Shown piece by piece: positions 36,376 to 49,329 of a DNA stretch of 64,000 nt. The DNA is from Magnolia sinica (Eukaryota > Streptophyta > Magnoliopsida > Magnoliales > Magnoliaceae). The stretch covers positions 69,498,177 to 69,562,176 of the forward strand of contig NC_080582.1 of NCBI RefSeq assembly GCF_029962835.1. Reading direction: 5' to 3'. The first letter of the stretch is position 1. Each line of letters starts with the position of its first letter. The notes under the pieces are model-generated. The model was not told the origin of the DNA. It searched no databases and saw only the letters and a program-made list of their open reading frames with translations. Both the position numbers and the translations under genes were made by a program.

Positions 36376-36563
36376 TATGAGGCTCGTGTCCTAGCCCGTA
36401 CCATTCAGTAGGCTTCCGCAGTCGTCCCGATCAAAATTTGAAAACCTGCAACCTGTAACCGGCATTTGCACTCGACCCTGAGTCACACATTGTCAACCCG
36501 AGTCAACTCAACCCAAGACTTGTACCCAAACGACCGCGCCGTCTCCGCGGTTCCGATGTCATG
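36376..36563 (+). repeat. Start of the L4 3' LTR, interrupted
   Basis: TATGAGGCTCGTGTCCTAGC matches the LTR start at 30,248. About 188 bp are present before the TGTAATG start of the chromovirus. Confidence 0.78.
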
Positions 36564-39500
36564 TGTAATGTCTCGAAAAAATTCGCACAAAGACCCGAGT
36601 ACCACCTCAGGCAGAAATCACCGAGGACTGAAACCTTTAGAAATTAGGCGAGAATTAACTAGTGCTAAACTAGCTTATCTGTGAAATTAGCACTAATCAC
36701 TTTAAATATGATCTACAAGACCCAAACCGTGCAGAATCATTACCACTACATTACCTTAAGACTTAGGATCAATCTCAAACCCCAGTTGCTCTTGGAAGCG
36801 CTTTAAAACTTCATATCGGACCTAGACCGCACGTCGAAAGTTCGATGACCGTGAAACTATACCGTTATGACCACCTTGCTAGACTTGATACCACCTTGAA
36901 AATCAAGTCCTAATTGTATCCAGAAACGTACAACTTGAGCCCGGAGCGAAGTGGGTGAGAAATGCAAATATCTTTAGGAAATGAGCTGGGACTTAAGTGA
37001 ATTGAGTCGTTTCATTTACAGGCCAAATCTAAGGATTCAGACCGTCAGAATCTGACCCAATTACACCCTCAGATTAGGAAAAATTTCCAACACATATCAG
37101 TACACTTGTGGCCCTGATCGAGTACTGGTGACCGTTGAACTGAAACTGCTCCGCCACTGTCGATTTGTAAATTCGATCGGACCGAAAACTCAGCTTGACC
37201 TAGATCTAATGTCAGGGAGCTTAAGTTCGACTACACACAGAAAAGGGGCCTCTAGAAGTGCTCCGTTAGATCGAAACAGAAGCTCTTTGGACATAACCTA
37301 AGTATACCTTGGCCCTGGGGCCATTCCCATCAGTCCTGGGCCTATATAAGGGCCTTAAACCCTCTCTCTCTCATCTTATACGAATTTGGGAAACCCTAGG
37401 AGAGAGAAGAGAGAAAAGAGAAGGAAAGAGAGAGGAAGTGAGAGAGTGTACTGGCATTTGTTCTTGAGATTTAATCCTCCCACTCCACATGCTTATCTAT
37501 CGCGTCTGTAGTGATATTCCGGCATTTCCAACAGCGTACTTGGGTAAGAAAACCTAACCCTAATCTGTTTTAGGGTATCATATGGTGTTAGTAGTGAAAT
37601 AGCTAACCTAATTCATGCTATAGGTTGTCATTCTACCATTGACAAAAACTAAGTGTCTAAAATGAATCCGTTACGCGTTTACCGGCGTAAGGTGCGGACT
37701 ATATACATTTAGGTTATGGTTTTCAAGACTTTCAATGTCAGATAATGATTTATTACTGTCATGGGTGCCATTTCACATGCCAGATGTGATGTTTGTTTTG
37801 CTTTACGAATACGTATGAACTATGTCGAGTATAGTGTATTCTATGTATTTGTTGAAATAATTGAATACATATGGTTTTTGGATTCGTAGTCAACATGATT
37901 ATCTGTTGTGCATATATGCTTGTTGTGTATGCGACAACTCCTTGTCAAAAGGTTTCACCCTAATACATATTATAACCAACATACGTCATGTAAGTTGGAA
38001 TGTGTAGACTAAGTGTTTGTAAGAATGTCTTAATGACCTAGTAGTTAGTTAATTATACTTTGTATGGGTGTTGAGATATGATTCTCAACTACCTTAACTA
38101 TGTGTATGATTTCCTCCATGTGTTTTATGCTATAGTGTCTGTTTAGGCATGGAATGCATATGTGTGAATTCATGTTTAAGTTGTATTCCATAAAATGCTC
38201 GAATGATTGTATAATTTGAATTATTGATCCATTACTACTTTGACTTTCTCATATGATTACTTGTCGTAATTGAATGCGGTTGGGACTATCATATAATACA
38301 GGCAATCGGTAACAGGTTTTGACCAGTTGGCTGAAGTAGTTTCGCCATACAGGATGTGGTCGGTGAATCCGAGCCGTACTTGGGGTGTCGGCAGTGGTTA
38401 GGCCACACGGAGTGCTTACACACTTCATGTCGATCAACTCTACATACGCTCGTACTAGTCGAGCTCATCAAGTAAACCGATTGACCCAATGTATGTTCAC
38501 CATGTTTGGACGCTACTGTTTGAATCTAAGGTACCAAACTCACTAGTGGAAAGCCCGTTTAACCTTGATACCTCGATCTGCTAAGACTCATGAGCCGGAC
38601 ATGGTGATATGAGATACCGTGGTCGAGCTGTCGGCCTACATTGGGGTGACGAGTCTCCCCGTAGTATCTAGTGAGCATCACAGCCTCGTGAGCCAAATAC
38701 GGTGGTGTGGGATACTGTATTCGAACTGTCGGCCTATACTGATCAGGTGACGAGTCCTTTGTAGTGACCTCGAGCTTACTCTGAGACTGCGTAGAGGTGA
38801 CGAGTCTTTCCGTAGCAACTAGAGTACAAACTAGGCCTACACTAATTAGGTGACGAACCCTTTGTAGTAACCTAGAACCGTAACATCATATGAGATTTAC
38901 TAGGACTGACGACCCTAGAATGGATCACTGTTTGGAAAATATTATAAGGGAGGTGCCTTAGTTTCGCAATCCTGCTGTATGAAAAGGACTAATAAGAACT
39001 TTGTAAGCATGCTCATGCACCACATTACGTGTGCCTTTGGCGTAGCAGGTCAAGCACTAAGGAAGTCTTTCATGTTGCGATCGTGAGATGAAGTCGCTAA
39101 GGGAGTGTCGGCGAGGGCATGCATCATTATTTCATATCTTTCTTGCATTAACAAGAGCACTCAGGACCCGATTGTTGTACTGCATTATCATTAATGCTTG
39201 ACTCAATTGATAACATGTTAACCTTTGTTTTATTGTTCCACTGAGTTGATCACTCACTCTCAGGTAATGGGACGATGTTTTAAACACCAACTTTTTAGTT
39301 TCAAATGATGGCGCAGCTTGCGAGGTGGAGCCGGACTTTGAGGATGATGAGGAGGTATTCTCATATATGCAGTTTTCAAGCGGGTTTCTATAGACCATTC
39401 TGATCGACGGGGCTTCAGGGCTTATACTTGTAGTAGACCATCACTTTTGATATTTTGTATTTTGAAACAATACTTGTAACTATTTGACCTGGCAATGCGT

Positions 39501-39732
39501 TCATACTTTGGGGATCTACAATAGTTTATACGTTTTATACACTTATCACAGTCTTTCACTTGCATAAATTCAACTATCCCTGGAGTATGATTTGCTAATT
39601 TAGCTTAATCTCATTCATGTTTTATGCACTAACATGGACAACATCAAATCATCATTATCCATGTTGCATAAGTGATGCGTTGGAACTCGGGAGTTAGGTA
39701 CTAACTCGACCCTCGATTTTCAGGGCATTACA
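36564..39732 (+). repeat. 5' LTR of the chromovirus (3.17 kb)
   Basis: Starts TGTAATGTCTCGAAAAAATT and ends GGGCATTACA, directly followed by AGT and the primer-binding site. It matches 62,525-64,000 over the available length. Confidence 0.9.
37343..37349 (+). promoter_or_regulatory. TATA box of the 5' LTR
   Basis: TATATAA inside GGGCCTATATAAGGGCC, preserved in the 3' LTR at 63,305. A CT-rich stretch follows about 20 bp downstream. This is the likely core promoter of the element. Confidence 0.6.
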
Positions 39733-39735
39733 AGT

Positions 39736-39747
39736 TGGTATCAGAGC
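39736..39747 (+). other. Primer-binding site (initiator tRNA-Met type)
   Basis: TGGTATCAGAGC, three bases after the LTR end, is the canonical plant initiator-Met primer site. Confidence 0.92.
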
Positions 39748-40549
39748 ATGATTTGGATTAAAATGGACCTAGGTTATGGTCACACAATGTACGTTGATGC
39801 ATTCCGACGTAGAAGGGTGCGATAAAATGTAAAAACAGGCATAGGATTCCCAGTTTCGCCAATCGGCGAAATTAACCGATATCGATTGCCGAGATCGGGT
39901 CCGTACCCCTTCGTGATCACTTAAGATGACCCTGGATCTCCCCTAGACCATCAATTGACGGGTTTAGACCACGATTTACCCATCCCAGCCTTTGATAATC
40001 GATAAATGCAAATATACATTAGCAAGGAATCCGAAATGACTCAAAACGACTCAAAAGGGAGTCGAGGGCCAAACGGGGCTCTCCAGGGGGACCTAGAATG
40101 GGACCCACATGTTTTTAGGACCTAGGGGCAAGAGGACCTCGCCCCACCGGCAACCCCTCATCGAAAAGTCCAGAGGTCGGCGAGACCTCGCCGGTTCCGC
40201 GAGGCCTCGCCGCCTGGCGGGCCGTGCGGGCTGACAGCCCTAGGGTGTTGTGTGGCCCACTATTTTGGGTTGGGATGTTTTAAAACACCCCCATGGCTGC
40301 CCCTCTTCATATCTCACCCCTCCTACCTCTCCTTTTCTCAAGAAAACCTAAAAGTCTTCACTCAAATCGCCCCTCCAAGTGTTTCTCCTTCCATTTTCAT
40401 GCACTACTCACGCCACCCTTTCAAACCTCTCTCTCATAGCTGCTCACCTCCTTCATCTCCTTTCATTTGAGCATCCAAACCCCACTTTGTGTCTCAAATC
40501 TAGGAGAACCCAATAAACCATTCCATTTCCCTATTTCCTTCCCTTTTCC
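39748..40549 (+). other. Leader of the chromovirus, non-coding
   Basis: Untranslated region between the primer site and the first ORF. A short CGCCGG-rich part lies near 40,140-40,230; otherwise nothing is recognised. Confidence 0.5.
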
Positions 40550-41820
40550 ATGGCCTTATTCAAGCTTGTTGTGGCCATATTCTTGATTCCCACCATTCTT
40601 TCTATCATGGGAAAGAAAAGGGCTCCTGTGGATGAAGCCGGGCCTAGTTGCTCTACTCATTCAATGAGACAGAGGGCCGCTGCTGCAAGTTCAAGTGTCG
40701 ATCGGGAGATAAGGACCAAGCAGGAGCTTGATCCCCAGGCTCCCCTCAAAAGGATTCTTCTGATGGATATGTCTTATGGGAGATTTCATGGTCACAGGGT
40801 CCTTTTTGAAGCTCATGTGGATGAGAGGCTCTTTGGGTAATATCTGCCAATAGACTGCCTGGTTGAGGCCGGGTGGCGTCCCGTATTTGAGGGCGAGTAC
40901 CGCGCAAATGTGGGTACTGTCCGAGCCTTCTACGCCCACATTCAAGAGCCTACGCTGGAGCCCTTGCAGTTCAAGATCCCAGTGGGTAGAGATCGGGAGG
41001 CCACAATTGATGTTGGGTTGATAGCTCAGCTTATAAAAATGCCGCTTAGCAAGGTCCATGCAAGCGAGAAGAATCTGAAGAGTGCACGTGAAAGGGATTG
41101 TCGCACGCGTTTCCTCTATTGCTGACTGGTTCATTGGCAACCAAACAATAGTCTCCTGGCGTCTAATATAACAGACGACTTCTGCCTGCTTCACCACATT
41201 TTCACGTTCAACGTCTACCCCAGGTGGAGCAATCGCAGCGAGTGCACACCCCTGATGGTAGATTTCCTGTACCAAGTGAGACAAGAAGAGAAGTTATGCA
41301 TGCCTACCTATGTTCTACGATAGATAGTTCTTACCGCACGCTCTACCAGAATGTCTGATTAGCTCCCATTCGGTCGACTCATATGCAAGATTGTACGTGA
41401 GTTTGGCTACAGACTTGGGGCGAAAATGCCGATGCCGATCCATTACATCAACGAGAATATTCTCAATTAGATGGAAATTGGGCCATGGCAACGGCAAGCC
41501 CAACTTGATGAGAGTGAGGACGAGACGGCTAGTGAGGAGTATGGAAGTGAGAAGGAAAGCAGAGAAGAGATAGAGGAGGAACAGGAAGAAGAAAAGGAGG
41601 CTCCCCTCCTACGGCACTAGAGCATGACACTGATCGGGCTGCTAGGGAAGCCCACTTAGTTTGACTTGAGGAGGGCTAGGCTGCCCTACGACAAGAGATT
41701 ATTGATACCCGAGCCCTCGTAAAACACAAGTTTAAGAAGGTGACTTGCACCTTAAAAGCTATCCCGCGCTGCCTACAGAATAAGGATGCCCCTCCTCCGT
41801 CGCCAGACTCGGATGTCTAG
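40550..41820 (+). pseudogene. Extra upstream ORF: 'putative plant transposon protein'-type domain (fossil)
   Basis: Encodes a basic start (MGKKRAPVDEAGPSCSTHSM), then a central part with EAGWRPVFEGEYRANVGTV, VRAFYAHIQEP and IDVGLIAQLIKMPL. This pattern resembles the 'putative plant transposon protein' (Transposase_32-like) domain that many plant LTR elements carry as an additional ORF. Towards the end lies a very acidic segment (EDETASEEYGSEKESREEIE) and a short tail ending SPDSDV. Its job is unknown. It lies upstream of gag, in the sense direction. Broken; fossil. Confidence 0.6.
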
Positions 41821-43859
41821 TCATCCATGTCGTTGCCCTGTAGCTTATTTTTGTTGCTGTTTTAGGATGTCTGTGTTTTAATGTTGATGGGCTTAGTAAT
41901 GTAGTAGGTAGAAAGTGTGTTTGTGTTTGGTAGTTTGGGCTTAGCATAGCTGCATGCATTCTTGTCATAATTCATATAGAACTTTATTCCATGTATTGTG
42001 ACAAATTTTGTTAAATGAAATGCATGCCATTTCTTTTACTATAAGGTGTGTTAAATGCTTAAAGAATTGGGTATTGCTATTGTCACGCCCCAAACTCGAA
42101 AACCGGGCTCACAAAATTTTCGATCGCCGAATCCGGGGCTAACAACCTCCGTAGTACCCCATTCTCGGCTCCCAGTGTATATACGCCAGATTTCGATCCT
42201 GGGATCCCACAAGGAGGATTTTCTAACGTACATTTATCTCGTAATGAGCATAACCACAAGATTACCCAAATCACAAAGGCAACATCATCTTCACATATCC
42301 ACTAATATAATCGTTTGAGTACAATACTGAAAGGGAAATACATATATAAGATAAATCAAAGCTCCAGAAGACCGCTGCACGCTCCAGGCTCAATGCTATT
42401 GCAACCTAACATCACCTGCACGCATCTATCATGCATAAGCTTATAGAAAGCTTAGAGTGGTATAAGTATGTGCACAAGGTAAGTGCCAAATATTCAATAC
42501 AATGCCATTATCATACAATATCGGAAATACTGGTAATCCGAAAATCGTACAATATCGTAATAAACAGAGATACTGACAAGATCATGAATCATATGATAAC
42601 AGAGTAAGCGAAAGTACGGACAAGTCCATGAGTCAATCAATATCAGAATATGCAATATAGAACAGCTATGCAAATGGGGAGTCATAAAGAGCCAAATATC
42701 AGATGTCGAGGATGTGATGCAATATGTAATTCCTGATGAGTTCATGAATAGAGTTAGCTGTACCTAGACCACATAAACGTAGAAACATGGTAATCTAAAA
42801 TGTCATATGCCATGGATGTAATGCAATATGTGATGCAAATGGAATGACCATGTTGGAGTGTGAAGTCGGGATGATAGTACATAGTATCGCAGGCTACGGG
42901 GTCTATCACAAAGGACTTCTATCCAAACCAGTCCCATACTTAAATTTAGATAGTCAGACCCAATGTGGTAGACTCCTGATCTCAGGTTAGTCGTGTGCCC
43001 AACCAAAATCCCGGCCACACGAAGGTACACAACAATTAGTTACGCACCACCAGCCCAAGTGGATAGTGAATGAAATGAATGTATGAGTATGCAACTCCTA
43101 CTCAATAAGTCTATAAATCAGTATGGTTCCTCTCTGGGATCATCACCGAGGTTTAGTACACTCTAAATGGCACTGCCGCTCTCCTAGCCGCACAGTCCAA
43201 GTGAGCATAAGAAACCTCACTATCCGCCTGGCCAATAGTCTGCCAATACCTATCCAGTATGTCGATAGTGGACCCATTCATGAGCTAGTCAAACTCAGCC
43301 TAGTAATGCCCCCTACCCTCGGGCGGGTAAGGCCACACCCAATCCCAACCGACCACGACATAGTGGGAGACGCAGCCTCCTGGTATTCGGTACTCGGGCG
43401 CTCATGTATCCACTCAGTCTCGACATTAGGGCGTCTCCTGGCCACGGAGGTTTAAGGATTTTCACCCAGGGACATCTATGGCGCTCGTATGATAGAACCA
43501 AACATTTGCGGTGTCCCATTTGGCCATCCACGATATGCTTGTGGAGGCTACGGCCATGATGTCACTAGGGTGTACAGTAATCATAATGTGAGATGCATGA
43601 GTCATACAATCCAGTCATGCATCAATCTTGCGCATACCGCGTACTCATGTGAGATAACCTCCTCCTATTTGGGAGTCTCATAACAACTTGCTTAATGAAA
43701 TATGCAATGATTAACCACATCTCATAACAAATATGCAGATGATGCGTATGGGCATGTATCATGATGCTATGCTGTCATATACTCATAACTGGTATCAACA
43801 ACCGGCAACGACAATCGACCTCGACAATGTGGACATTTAACCAACATTGCCCCAAGGAA

Positions 43860-45470
43860 TAACCTACATAGAGCCAAACATATAATAGGCCCACGGCCTC
43901 ACATAAAGGCCTGATATACAATACAGTGGGCCTTACTCAAGGGACACATATACACAACAGGCGGGCCTTGCTCATGGGCCTCAAATACATGACATGTGGG
44001 CCCTACACATGGGTCTCGAATACATCGAATGGGCCATGCATCATGGGCCATGAATACATCACAATAGGCCTTTCTCATGGGCCTAACATACATCATAATG
44101 GGCTCCATAGCTTGGTCCTCAACTGCATCCCAATGGGCCTCATCGCACAGGCCTCATATACATCATACTAGGCCTTAAACATGGCCTGAATGCACATCAC
44201 AATAGTCCTCAAATACGGGCCGCATATACATCGCATTGGGCCTCAATAATCGGCCTCGATATTCAGCCTCAAAACGCGGAATCAACACTCGGGATCGGCC
44301 TCGATAATCAACATGTATAAATAAGGCGGGGTCCATAAATGGACAACTAATCAACAATAATGTAAAGATCAACTCTCAGTCGTAGTTATATCAATCCGAT
44401 AGCACAGAGCCATCTGCCTATGGCGAATGGGCCCCACTTATTTGGGTTAATCCACGAAGAGAATGGGCCTAACAAGGCCTAAGGGAAGATTACAATGAGG
44501 ACATTTAACCGTCATTGCCCATCAACGTGGATATTCAACCAACATTGCTCCCAAGTAGTGGCCCATGTAGAGTCAAACATAAGGTGGGCCCAAATATCCA
44601 ATAGGTGGCCTCAAACAGTCATCACAGGTGGGCCTTACACATGCAGCACGTGGGCCTACACATCACGATAGGTCGATACATTGGGCCGCACCATTAGCCT
44701 AATATGCACATCACGGTGGGTTGCATCATTGGGCCGCATCAATTGGCGTCAATCCAACAAGTGGACTGCATCAATGAGCCGCACTAATGGGCCTTATACA
44801 CATCAAGTCGGGCCTCGATAACTGGGCTGAAAACATGTCATAATGGGACACGACATACGAGTCAAAAATACGTCGCAATGGGCCTCGACCCATGAGCCGA
44901 AAATACATCTCTGTGGGCCTTACCAAATGGGCCATAAACACATCTTAATGGGCCTCAACCATGGGCGCCTAACATATCATAATGGGCCTTGCATCAATGA
45001 GCCACACAAATGCACAATAAGTAGGCCCTGTACATGCAGCAGATGGGCCCCACCAGATGGTTAGTGTGGATATAGAATACATACATCTAGTGGGTCACAC
45101 ATCCCACGGATGGTGTGAGTAAAACATACATCGAGGCTGGCCCTATATGACCTGGATGGTTAGGGTGGAACATATGAGGTGGGCTCTACTCACGGGTTCT
45201 AAATACATTACAATGGGCTTTATACATAGCACAATGGGCCTTGCCCATATACCTAATACGTATCATAATGGGCCTTACCCATGGGCCTCAGATTCAAGCA
45301 GGTGGGCCCCATTATATGGGCCTCAAATATACATTACCGGTGGGCCTAAAATATAAATTACAGGTGGGCCTCCAATCGGCTGAAAATATATCACAATGGG
45401 TCTTATCAAATGGGTCATAACTACATAACAAGTGGGCCCTGCACATAACCCTCAAAATATCAAGTCGACA
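43860..45470 (-). repeat. 34-bp tandem arrays in L5
   Basis: Degenerate units of the type GGGCCT.CACATGGGCC followed by ATACATCACAAT. They are interrupted by a short ATCGGCCTCGATA stretch near 44,240-44,310 and by non-repeated sequence near 44,310-44,560. Confidence 0.75.
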
Positions 45471-45489
45471 GATCATCTATACCATACCA

Positions 45490-45790
45490 CAGTGAAATTG
45501 CACGATGTGGCCCACCATGATGTATTTTGAGATCCAACCTATTCATAAATTAGCGTATGGATAGATGAAGTGAAAACAAATATCAACTTAATTGGAAACT
45601 ACTATGGCCCTTAGGAATTTTGAATGGTGGATGACACTGTCCACTATTTAAATGGCAGAGTCCACTTGAACTTTGGGATCTAACTCACTCATTTTCCCAT
45701 GCTATAAATGATCTCATGGGTGGTTGGACGGTATGGATACAGTGTATGCATTATGGTGGGCCCCACCGTCCAAACAGTGGATGGTGTAGA
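45490..45790. repeat. Inverted-repeat-element-like sequence inside L5
   Basis: GGCCCACCATGATGTATTTT ... ATCCAACCTATTCA and AACAAATATCA.CTT ... ATGGTGGA on to the opposite arm ending TTATGGTGGGCCCCACCGTC. This is the same structure as the independent elements at 19,088-20,143; related sequence lies in L3 (~8,270-8,490) and L4 (~31,520-31,670). Confidence 0.55.
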
Positions 45791-45919
45791 AATACATACA
45801 TCAATGTGGGGCCTGCGGCCTACTGCCGTCAAGAGGAGCAACAATATAGCTGATGTTCATGCAGCTTGCTGCACTTAAAAAGCCAAAGGTGGGTCCAACG
45901 TAGGGCCCACCATCATGTA

Positions 45920-45976
45920 TATATTATATAATATAATATATAATATATATAATATAATATAACACACACACACACA
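45920..45976. repeat. AT/CA microsatellite in L5
   Basis: ATATAATATA-type run followed by a CACACA run, at the same place as the AT run in L3. Confidence 0.9.
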
Positions 45977-47485
45977 TATCTATACATCAATGTGTATTCC
46001 ACACGTGGGGTGGGTTAAAACCCACATATCATGGTGCGCTTCGCACCAGCATATGGACGGTCTGAAGTAATTCTAGGGGGGTCCCACAGAATTTGGTGAC
46101 GTCAACTGCTGGTGGGACCCACCCTAACGTTAATTTGCACCCAACCTGTTGGCAAGGTCACATAGACCTAGGGCCTACCGCAATGTTTGTATGCCAACCA
46201 GACTGTTCATAAGGTCACGTGGACCAGGGGGCCCACTGTAATATTTATTTGCCATCTAAACTGACCAGGGGCCCACGGTCAGGGGCCCACTGTAATGTGG
46301 TTTGCAAATCCAGTCCACCCATTATGTGTGTCCCACTTGACTGAGGGTTCAGACCAAGTTTCAGCCGCATCCAAATTTCAAGTAGGCCCCACCGAGTGAT
46401 TTTATATGTTTTAGGCATGTCCTCACATGATTTTAGTTGGTATGGCCCACCTGAGTTCCGTATACGACTGATTTTTGGCAGGGGGGCCGCTGCCCTAAGG
46501 GCCCACCTAATGCACGGCGTTGATGTTCGAAACGCATCACGGTGGGGCCCACAGCTGGGGCCATGAGGCCCAGCCCAATCGTCCGTGCGTTAGGCGCAGG
46601 CGCTGCCTGCGGACGCTCTGCAACAGTGTCAGCGCTGCCTTATTTTTTTTTAAGTTTTTCTATGGTTTTTCCATGGTAGGGCCCACATCAGTTCGATCCA
46701 ACCTAGCCATCGGATTCTACAGCCCATGATCGACCAAATGAGACCAATATGTAACGTGTTCTAGGCGAATGGAGGATTCAAGGTGGGTTTTAACGGTATT
46801 ACCTCTATTTCCTATGGTATGGCCCGCTTGATTGTCAGATCGGTCTCAAATTTCGGCTCAACGCCTAAAATAGGCTAAGGAATGGGATGGACGGTGTAGA
46901 TTAGTTTTATACATCAAGGTGGGGCCTATATGAGTGACACACCCTAAACTTTAAAGGAATTTTTTTTTGTTAGCTGTTAGTACAAGCCCATGCCAGTACA
47001 CACACTTCACGTTAGCCACCCTCACGTCTAGCGTCCTTGGACGCTGGACAGCATGGATAAACATAGTGGTGGGTCCCACGCGGACGTGGCCCACATGTCA
47101 TTAAGGTGGGTCCTCACATGAATGTGGCCCACCTAATTTAAATCAATCTGATACTTCTGTGTTTCCACTGCCATGAGGTAGGGTCCACATGACTTGGGCG
47201 GTTTGGATAAGACATACATCAAGGTGGAGTCCATCTGAGTGGGCCACACATCACATAACAATGAGAAAGAGAGTGAGAGATGCACCCACCTTAAGATCTT
47301 CTTAGACTTCTTCTGCCAACGCGATCTAAAGCTCCAAGGGAACAAGATTCAATGGTTGGGATTGATTTTGGAGGGTTGGATTTAGGGGGTGGGAAGCTTG
47401 CAAAAGGGTTAAAAATGGAGAGCTCTCATGGACATGGGGAACTCCCTCATGTTAGGAAATAAGAAAGAAAGAGGGAGGGAGAGAG

Positions 47486-47525
<40 letters not shown>
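47486..47525. repeat. (GA)n microsatellite in L5
   Basis: GA dinucleotide run. On the LTR sense strand it is a CT run, as in L1-L4 at the equivalent position. Confidence 0.92.
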
Positions 47526-47527
<2 letters not shown>

Positions 47528-47931
47528 TAATGGCAATTAATGAGTTTGACTTATGGGGAAAAGGGAAGGGATGGTTACTTGTAAGGGGTTAGGGCTAGGG
47601 GTAGGGTAGGGTGACATTATAGTAATTATGTTTCTAGGGAAGTACAACAACAGGGATAAGTGGGTCCCATGATCAAGCGATCAATGGCCGAGATAATGCA
47701 TGGGCCGGATCTCATAATCCGAGAGTCGCATTGATGCATAAGACGCGTCGTCGGAATGACGGCGACAGCGCGGTCGCAATGACATAGGTCTCGTTTTTAG
47801 TCAGCTTAAGTTTACATGATGTGACTCAATAGCGTGCGCCAATGCTATCTACGCATTGTGAGTCGTCAAAATTTGACTGGGAGGACCGCGGAAGTTTATG
47901 GAATGATACGGGCTAGGATACGGGTCTTACA

Positions 47932-49320
47932 ACTATGCTACATCTGACACGGGTTGCGCCCTATGTTATATAGGGAAGGCCACCTAAGGCCACATAGAGT
48001 ATGGCACGTGATACACTTGGCGAGTCGTTTGACGGGGTACCTCCCCTAAGCGATAGCCATACGGATCCCAGTTCGGGCCCGTCTCCCTCTGACACTATGC
48101 CAGATTCTCAGCCGGCCACTAGCCCCACTAATGGGCCTGCATCTGCTACACCATCGGTTTCAAAGTAGAACCGTGCATCGACTTCGACGCTATGCATGCC
48201 CCAGTCTGCTCCTACTGATAGATTGGAGCAGATGATGCTCTTGATGCAGAAGCAGCATCACCAGCAGTAGCTCTTGGCCACCCTTGGGGGATTCTTTGCT
48301 CAGAGCATGGGTGTGGCTCCGCCTGCCCCATTCGTGCCCCCTGCTGGGAATGCAGGTGTTAGCGGCCAGTTCGAGCGATTCTAGTGCTTGCGGCCTCCTA
48401 CCTTTGCGGGTACTCACCGACCCGAGGAGGCTGAGTATTGGCTTGACCGCATCTCTAAGATGCTAAAGCCACTGCACTGCACTAAAGCAGAGCAGGTGGA
48501 GTTAGTCACCTTTATGTTCGAGAAGGAGGCTAGCCTTTGGGGGGACAGTGTCCTTCGGACTATTGCTGTTGGATATGTATGGACGTGGGCAGACTTTGAG
48601 ACCCGCTTCCACTAGAAATACTATCCCCTCACTTATCGCCACGAGAAGGAGAGTGAGTTCCTTCGCCTCCGACAAGGAGGGATGACGGTGGCGGAGTATG
48701 AGAACAGATTCACAGAGCTGGGCAAGTACGCTCCGTTGATATTGGCCGATGAGCCGATACGCATATGGTAATTTTCTGAGGGTCTGCGACCCGAGATCAG
48801 CTCGAAGATGTGCTGCGCTAGCATACCCAGCTCTGTTGAGCTAGTGAGCATGTCTATGTGAACGAAGTAGGACAGGGACAGGTAGTCCCATATGCGAGCA
48901 CCTATGGCTCCCCGGTCGCATCCTGATCTTCCGAGCAGACCGTTCCTTGGCAAGAGACCGCGCGCAGACTCACCCTAAGGCTGATGGCTTCACCTACCCC
49001 ACTGAGGCGACCTGATGTGTGGTGTGCCTACTGCAAGAGGCCTGACTATACAGAGGTGAACTGCTTCACCAGGATGAGAGATAGCAGCTTCTCACTACCC
49101 CAAAGGATCAACCGCCAGCTTCCCCAGGTCATATTAACACCACCTCTACAGTCGGCACCAGCTCATCCATCATTCCGGCCACCCACACCTCGATCTAGGC
49201 CACCTTAACAGCCTACAGTACCTCAACCCAACCGTTCTCAGCAGGCTCGTGTGCACTCACTTACAGCTGAGGCATCAGAGATAGCACTTACAGCACCTAT
49301 GGCTTTTGACGTTACGGCAC
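47932..49320 (+). pseudogene. Chromovirus gag (fossil)
   Basis: Gag-like product with the retrotransposon gag core: PPTFAGTHRPEEAEYWLDRI, CTKAEQVELVTFMFEKEASL and WTWADFETRFH, then LRQGGMTVAEYENRFTELGK and YAPLILADEPIRIW. A Cys-rich knuckle-like part (VWCAYCKRPDYTEVNCF) lies near 49,020-49,070, and a Pro-rich linker follows. Gag forms the particle that packages element RNA. Typical of Tekay/Del elements. Broken; fossil. Confidence 0.85.
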
Positions 49321-49329
49321 ATATCTAAG

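Larger units (their letters stand above)
30248..36563 (+). mobile_element. L-family LTR element, copy L4: 5' LTR, tiny interior, start of 3' LTR
   Basis: A complete 5.7-kb LTR is followed by a 425-bp interior bounded by a degraded tRNA-Met-type primer-binding site and a purine tract, then by the first ~190 bp of a second LTR. The second LTR stops where the chromovirus LTR begins (36,564), so the rest of L4 should lie to the right of the window. No protein domain is visible in the interior, so the element is non-autonomous in its present form. The two LTR starts differ at roughly a fifth of positions in the short overlap, so it is old. Confidence 0.78.
42081..47931 (-). mobile_element. L-family solo LTR, copy L5 (5.85 kb, antisense)
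   Basis: The left end TGTCACGCCCC is the reverse complement of the L LTR end (GGGGCGTGACA). The right end CGGGTCTTACA is the reverse complement of its start (TGTAAGACCCG). It is directly flanked by GCTAT (42,076-42,080) and ACTAT (47,932-47,936), a 5-bp target duplication with one difference. No internal sequence is present, so it is a solo LTR left by LTR-LTR recombination. It sits between the extra ORF and gag of the chromovirus. Confidence 0.85.

Noticed and set aside
40691-41284. 197-residue minus-strand open frame
   Set aside because: Antisense shadow of the chromovirus extra ORF, whose sense frame has the recognisable residues.
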